From the NCBI GenBank assembly GCA_002682825.1, contig NOKP01000029.1:124001-188000 (forward strand): a stretch of DNA of 64,000 nucleotides. Direction: 5' to 3'. Below are positions 58,918 to 64,000 of the stretch, one piece after another (the stretch's first letter is position 1; the number at the start of each line of letters is the position of its first letter). Both the position numbers and the translations under genes were made by a program. This DNA is from Neonectria sp. B-13 (lineage: Eukaryota > Ascomycota > Sordariomycetes > Hypocreales > Nectriaceae). The notes below the pieces were generated by a model that did no database searches, was not told where the DNA came from, and saw nothing but the letters and a program-made list of their open reading frames with translations.

Positions 58918-60608
58918 CACTGTGGAAGAAGCGAGGAAAAGTGATATCTCGAAGTGAGAGCAACAGCACAACGAGTTACGGGATGAATGGGAAAGAAAAC
59001 GACACGATAAATTGGTCTACGATGCACACGTCCCTCTCTTATACTGCGTTCTTGCGGCGGATCTCAACGTTAACGAACCTTTGTGTGTCCCCCGCTCCCG
59101 ATGCATCATTCCCTGATCGGCACCGACTATGAGATAATTTCTCGACATTATCTCCATAAATCGCATTAAAATACCGCCTTCCCTCTTTCATCAACACACA
59201 AGGAAGGTCATGATACCCCGCTCTCACAAACCTGCAAATATAGGTACCACGCTAACAAGGAGCCATCAGAGCTTGCTGCCTAGTTGCCAAGAAAAAGACT
59301 TTATCGTGGTTTTCTCACTTTAAGAGGTCGCATGTAATGCATGCAATCTCTCGAACGATCGGCTGCACTGCAGCCTGTCTCTTACAGTGAGGAAATCACT
59401 GTGTAGATATAATATTTCTTAGCAACTAGGCAGTTTATAGTGGTTCCAGCTGCCCCTGCCAACGTGGTACCCTGTTTCTGTAGGTTTGTGAAAGTGGGAC
59501 GGTGCGTTCCATCTCCTTCCTTTATGCACGGATTTACACTGTTAAAAGAGGGAAAGCGGCATCTTGGCGCGACGTGTGGAGATAATTTGATCAAAAATAT
59601 CTCGCCGATCAGGGCCTAATGGTCTGTCTGCGTGTGTACTATCTAAGATAAGCACATAGTACGGAGTAGGGGGCCTTGAACCCCTCTTGGTCTTGGACCC
59701 CTGCTAGAATAATTATTCGATTGGCTGCGTTTATAGAATCCTCTGCTAGATTATACACATTGGTAGGGAATCCCTTATAAACCAGCTAACTATAATATTG
59801 AATGTCAGTGGAGAGATTAAGTATAGAGTAGAGAGTCCAGGACGAAGAGGGTGAAGCTAGGGAATGTACCCTTGCGTGCACGCCGGTTGGATCGTGTTGG
59901 GCGATTGCCCTAGCAGACACTCCTCGTCTCTCACGGAACGTGGACAATGGTAAACCAACAGGAGCGTAATGGTTTACACGATCGGCGGCAGTGTGATGCC
60001 ACGCGATCCATGGCAACTTGAGGAGTACATGTCACTGCAAAGGTAATGAGACGTTGTGAGATGGTCTGAGATTCGAATTTCGAGTTTAGATTGCTCATGT
60101 CTGGCCCGATAAAGGCGACGGTTTCATACTCGGGTCGCGCCGAGATGGCGTCGGCGGGCGAGGTCATTTCGGTGGCTGTATGAATGGGTCAGCTGGCAAG
60201 TTAATAAACGACCGGGAGTATGCATGTTCCCTGCGTGGTCGTGGATGCTATGGCGGTTCGGTGTGTGATGATCGTCACCCTGGGCGTTCACTGTGAACAA
60301 ACGCAGCCCCGCCAGCCGTCGTCAAGGTCGGGCCTCTGAGTAGGTGTTTAGTTAATGAAGGTTGACGTGTGTTGGTGTGCGTGTGTTGGTGTGCATGTGC
60401 TACAGGTAACCTTGGATGTAAGAATGAGAAATGAATAGCAAAGCGAGAGATTCTGGATGAGGAACAAAAGTGTGAGGCGATGAGTATTATTTAATAAGCC
60501 AACTCAAAACTAATACTTGGGGTCGTCGACTTCTGCAAGGTCGTTGGCACCTGAGAATAATTTCAGGATGCTTCCCTCCGGGAGGAGGTTCGACGCCTTT
60601 CTGTTTTT
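58918..60608. other. intergenic region of about 1.7 kb, partly AT-rich
   Basis: No gene is supported. The part at about 59100-59850 is clearly richer in A+T than the surrounding genes. A repeated TGTGTTGGTGTGCGTGTG stretch occurs near 60368-60400. Confidence 0.55.
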
Positions 60609-62860
60609 CTAAAACAGCTCATAATCTATCGAGTCCTTGGCCCCATGGATTCCATATACATCAACTACTTGACCCTGGCCCCTCCGGTGAACTCTGGCTA
60701 TCGCCTGCATGGTCTGCTTGTTTGTAAATGGCTCGCCGACTTTGACAATGCAGTCGACAAAGTATTGTAGACCGTCGAGTCCCATGGAAACGAGCTGATA
60801 CGTCGTCGATATGATGATCGGGCGCTCGGGGTTCGACTTGGCGGATTGGTGTAGATCCTGGATCAGCTTGCAGCGATCGGTGGGCTTGAGATTCCTCGCG
60901 GAGATCTCGACGACGTTCACGTCGTCTCCCATCTTGTACCGGAGCCAGGCGGCTATTAGGTAGGCGTTCAGCGGAAAGTGTGTAAAGACCAGACCATGCC
61001 TCGAGGCCTGGCCCGGCGCCGCCAGCGACTTGACAATGCTCAGAAGTTCCCTCAGCTGAGCGCAGCCGAGGTTCTTGATGTTCCTCTCTACAACGTCGAC
61101 GGCTTGATCCATACCGCGGCTCATGAGCAACCAGTCGTCGTCGGACAGTGTAACCAGGCTAGGAATGACCGAGCAGCGCAAGGACTGATGGAAGACGGAG
61201 GATACGACCAGGTTATCCTTGCGTTGCCCAGCGAGCTCCAAGGCCTTGTCGCGGACCCTCTTCTGCAACGACGCCAGCTTGCCTCGGAAGGCGTCCTCCA
61301 TTGGCATGAACTTTTCTCGATGATATCGGATGGGGGGCCGCGGGTCTGGGATGGTGCCGTCGAGGAACGGCATGCCAAAATCGCGGAAGAACATGAGCTC
61401 GCCGAGGATGTCGCGGGCGACCTGGATCCAGTTGTCGATCTTGCCGTGGCCATCCTGCCCTTTGGTGTTGTTGTGCATGCTGTTGAACGCGACTTGGTAC
61501 GCATTCTTAAGGGTATTGATTTGTTCTGGGAGGTCGTTGCAGGTGGTGACGAGATGAAGGGGGCCCTCTAGATCGAGGGGTCCTCGGGGCATCGGTGTGC
61601 CGCTCAGAAGGACGACGAGGGGTCGATTCTTCCTATCGACACCTTGGTTGGTGATGAGGGCAAGAAGGGTTTTGACGGTGGCTGTGTTCTTGCCCTTGGC
61701 CTCAGTGAACTCATCGTAGAAGATGACGGATGGAGAAAAGCAGAGGGAGATGTGAACGACGGCACGACTCAAGTCGGTTCTCTTGTCCGACTTGTACCTC
61801 TGCAAGTGTATTGTGCGCGGAAAGTGGTCTGCGAACGGATTGCGTGCTATGATGGCGGTGCTCACGGCAAGGACGACGCGTTCGCGGTTGATGTCGGTCT
61901 CCTTGATCTGCACCGGGCGGTTTGCTCGCCGCACCTCGACGCCGAGCCCCGGAAAGTGCTGCGTGACCTCAGCGAGGGTGAGATTCAGTGACTGGCCCTG
62001 GTCGGCGCCGTCCTTTACGTCTGCGAGGGCGTCTCTTGTCTTTGTCGAGCGGAAGCAATCCAAGGTCCCATCCAAGGTGAAGCTAGTATCGGTAAACTCA
62101 GACTTTGGGATGTAGAGGTTGTGCTCAAAGTGATTGGCAGATTTGAAACTGGAGTCGGTGAGGTGGTGGAAAAGGAGTAGCGGGTACTGGGATGCGATCC
62201 TCTCGTCACGGAGGATGACCTTGTCGGCTAATACCTTGGCCGCCTCTGCATCCCACTGCGCGACGAGCCCGGCCGGGCAGACGATGAGCTGCGGCTGATG
62301 TTGGATCCGCCGACAGATCTGCTTTGTCAGGTCGCAGGAGCACCAGCATTGAATTCCCCATGCCCCCGGATGGTTGCAGGACCCTTCGTTCATCCAGATG
62401 TGGTCGTCAGGGTGGAGGAGGACATCGTCACGGCACATGTGGGCCAGGGCGACGACACAGGCAGTCATAATGGACTCAAACGTCTTACCCAGACCGGGCT
62501 TGCTGCAATTAAACACACCGTTCCGTTCGGTGGACTGAAAGTCCACTAGGGTCTTGTAAACGTCGAGCATCTGAAAGCCCCTGGACGGCATCGACATGCC
62601 CGGCAGGTGGACGCCTACGTCGATGGCGGCTGGGTCATGGGAAAAGAAGGTACAGGCTTCGGGCCAGAGCTTCCGCTCATTGCCAAGGCCGGTCGCGTCG
62701 AGCCAGATCTCCTCAATGCCGGGTTCCTCCTTCAGCGGTCCAGATGGAAGGTGGTCATCATCATCGGCTGTCAGGCTGATCTTGGTTACCGTCTCATCGG
62801 CGAGCGTATCGACCTCGACACCATTGTCGGGCGGATTACTGCAGGGGTTTGGAAGGGCAG
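60609..62860 (-). CDS. SNF2-family helicase-like protein, 5' end uncertain
   Basis: The frame is open from 62907 down to the stop at 60609. With the candidate acceptor at 62861-62862 the coding part is 60609-62860. Numbering from the Met at 62597 (662 residues), helicase motifs are CSKPGLGKTFES (Walker A, 35-39), a Cys-rich insertion SCNHPGAWGIQCWCSCDL (74-90), LIVCPAGLVAQW (Ia-like), VIFYDEFTEA (motif II, DEFT at 295-298 in place of DEAH), VVLLSGTPMPRGP (III), GLVFTHFPLNAYLIAAWL (IV) and AIARVHRRGQGQ (VI). These place it in the SNF2 ATPase superfamily, which remodels chromatin or translocates on DNA. Residues before 62597 (DETVTKISLTADDDDHLPSG) are also coding-like, so the true N terminus lies upstream. 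That region carries stops, so the gene may be inactive. Confidence 0.78.
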
Positions 62861-62913
62861 CTGGGCGTCGGTCAGTCTTGTCATATGCCGCGGCGTTGGG
62901 GAAAGGTGGTCAC

Positions 62914-63604
62914 CTAGTTCTTGCGGGTGGGCAAGGGAGTACTCGTCGCCAACGGAGGAGACCCAGTGTTTGGCGGCGCATCAACTGATCTGGTCAGGGA
63001 CACAGAACAGGACGACGAACGGAGAATGGGGGCACTGGTAATCGGCGTGGAGTTCAAGCTCGTTGTACATAGCACTGGCCGCGAAGGACCAGTTCAGGCG
63101 GTTGGAGATAGGCAGCGCCTGGTCGGAGCCCGGAAACTTAACGCTGTATCCCATCCATGACATGTCGTCCACAGCGTGGCCCAGAGCTGCTACGATGTGA
63201 CTCTAGCCGGCGAACTAAGGCATGTAGAACCCGCCGTCCTGCTGCTGCGACTCGGACAGCCACTCCGTGGCGGGCCGGGGGACACGGTCGTGTCCGAGGT
63301 GGACAAACCATACGGAGTCAAACGTGACATACTGAGGGATGTAGTAGAGGTTGGAGCATGGTGGCAATCTGGAGCCCCATAGGCGAGCCGCATCGCAGGA
63401 TGGGTAAAGGCTCGGCTGTTGTTGGGTGCATGGATCGGAATCCATACCGTACGGCCTTGCGAGGGTTGGTGGGGAAGGTTTCTGTACGAGAGGCTGACGA
63501 TGACTTCGAATGTGAGAGGGAACAGTGGCTTGTACAAGCTTTGACGGAGCAGCGTTGGCGGGGCTGCAATCAAACGCGAGATTGTTATTGGCAAGTGTTG
63601 TTCA
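62914..63604 (-). pseudogene. stop-interrupted upstream part of the SNF2-like gene
   Basis: A protein-like minus-strand frame runs from about 63604 to 62914. It joins the SNF2 frame in phase through a candidate 53-bp intron (62861-62913, GTGACC..CCCAG with a GACTGAC branch-like word). The frame contains three stops: TAG at 63215-63217, TAG at 63203-63205 and TGA at 62981-62983. Between them it reads as convincing protein, for example PCSNLYYIPQYVTFDSVWF and LNWSFAASAMYNELELHADY. Either this is a decayed 5' half, or undetected introns remove the stops. A 31-base GT..AG interval spans the two TAG codons but is shorter than normal fungal introns. Confidence 0.55.
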
Positions 63605-63720
63605 AACAAGGGCCGCGCAGAAAAGTTGGACGTGTTGACGCGCCGACAGTGACTGTTAACACCGAAGGATGCAGTGATTCACAGTAAACAGGCATTAGGG
63701 ATGGGTACCTCACAAGTTAG

Positions 63721-64000
63721 GCAAACGATGTATTGGCGAGAATAAGGTTGGGAAGGATGAGATCTCGAGCCAGCAAGGCGTATCTTGCTAGTCCCGAGGT
63801 TGTTGCTGCCAGTGCTCTCAAGGGCAGAATTGTCGGCCCTGGTTGGTACCAGAAGCCAGAGGGTGTTGAAAAGGTCATTATCGGGGAGGGAAGCGACGAT
63901 TTTGCTGCTGACAAAGCTCGCTCTATTGAGGGTGCTTTTGATAAGATCATTAATGAGGTGGATAGCATGATTGCTATTGCTGAGAATGATCAAGAGCAGT
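63721..64000 (+). pseudogene. homoaconitase (aconitase family) fragment, cut by the window end
   Basis: The plus-strand frame after the TAG at 63718-63720 reads GRMRSRASKAYLASPEVVAA, then SALKGRIVGPGWYQKPEGVE and VIIGEGSD, and is still open at the last base. This matches the stretch of homoaconitase (alpha-aminoadipate lysine pathway, mitochondrial) following the iron-sulfur cysteines and before the swivel domain. In the family GRM is normally followed by GSR; here it is RSR. The sequence immediately upstream (NDVLARIRL, then a stop) is not homologous and the cluster-binding Cys motifs are absent from the plus strand to the left. The left part is therefore missing. It is most likely a duplicated gene fragment; an exon of a gene with distant upstream exons is less likely. 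Confidence 0.7.

Noticed and set aside
59660..59760. Minus-strand GGGTTCAAGGCCCC resembling a tRNA T-arm
   Set aside because: The neighbouring sequence gives no acceptor stem or anticodon arm; it is a short GC-rich palindrome-like stretch.

Overview
The window is nuclear DNA of a filamentous ascomycete (Pezizomycotina, most likely a Sordariomycete; the class is an inference). The evidence is the gene style: mostly short introns of about 48-75 bp (two longer, 156 and 439 bp) with GT..AG ends and CTNAC-like branch points, a gene set typical of moulds (UapA-type purine permease, PTH11-like rhodopsin-domain receptor, GH18 chitinase, GH43 arabinanase, fungal-only large proteins), and moderately GC-rich coding regions. 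I see no bacterial operons, CRISPR arrays, tRNA or rRNA genes, or intact transposons. All exon boundaries were placed by eye. Every multi-exon model below keeps its frame across all junctions, and the total coding length is a multiple of three.

Layout. 1.8-4.5 kb: RNA 5'-triphosphatase (mRNA capping, Cet1 type), convergent with a Mup1-like amino-acid permease (5.1-7.9 kb, minus). 9.3-12.3 kb: 865-residue fungal protein of unknown function. 12.6-14.5 kb: uric acid/xanthine permease (minus). 14.5-17.5 kb: gene-poor. 17.6-18.3 kb: C-terminally truncated maleylacetate-reductase-like relic. 19.3-20.6 kb: ribosome-biogenesis WD protein Jip5 (minus). 21.4-22.7 kb: secreted GH18 chitinase. 23.5-24.8 kb: secreted glycerophosphodiester phosphodiesterase. 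26.5-28.1 kb: PTH11-like seven-helix protein. 29.9-30.4 kb: small tetraspan MARVEL-like protein. 31.0-32.1 kb: secreted GH43 arabinanase (minus). 35.3-38.1 kb: 930-residue fungal protein. 40.1-40.7 kb: second tetraspan protein. 41.6-43.2 kb: Dph2, diphthamide synthesis (minus). 44.5-45.7 kb: FAD monooxygenase. 46.5-50.3 kb: mismatch-repair protein Msh6.

The right end looks different. From 50.96 to 56.43 kb (minus) a single five-exon gene encodes an unrecognised 1,746-residue protein with zinc-finger-like motifs, acidic serine tracts and a Lys/Pro/Glu repeat tail. A transaldolase follows (57.6-58.9 kb, minus), then an SNF2-like helicase ORF (60.6-62.9 kb, minus) whose upstream continuation carries three in-frame stops. 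The window ends in a homoaconitase C-terminal fragment on the plus strand that has lost its left part. This stretch mixes core metabolism, gene debris and fast-evolving chromatin-type genes, and is the best place to look for something new.

The housekeeping genes (capping, ribosome biogenesis, diphthamide, mismatch repair, transaldolase) do not form one pathway. The secreted and surface genes (chitinase, phosphodiesterase, arabinanase, PTH11-like receptor, permeases) fit a saprotrophic or plant- or insect-associated mould that scavenges polymers, purines, amino acids and phosphate.
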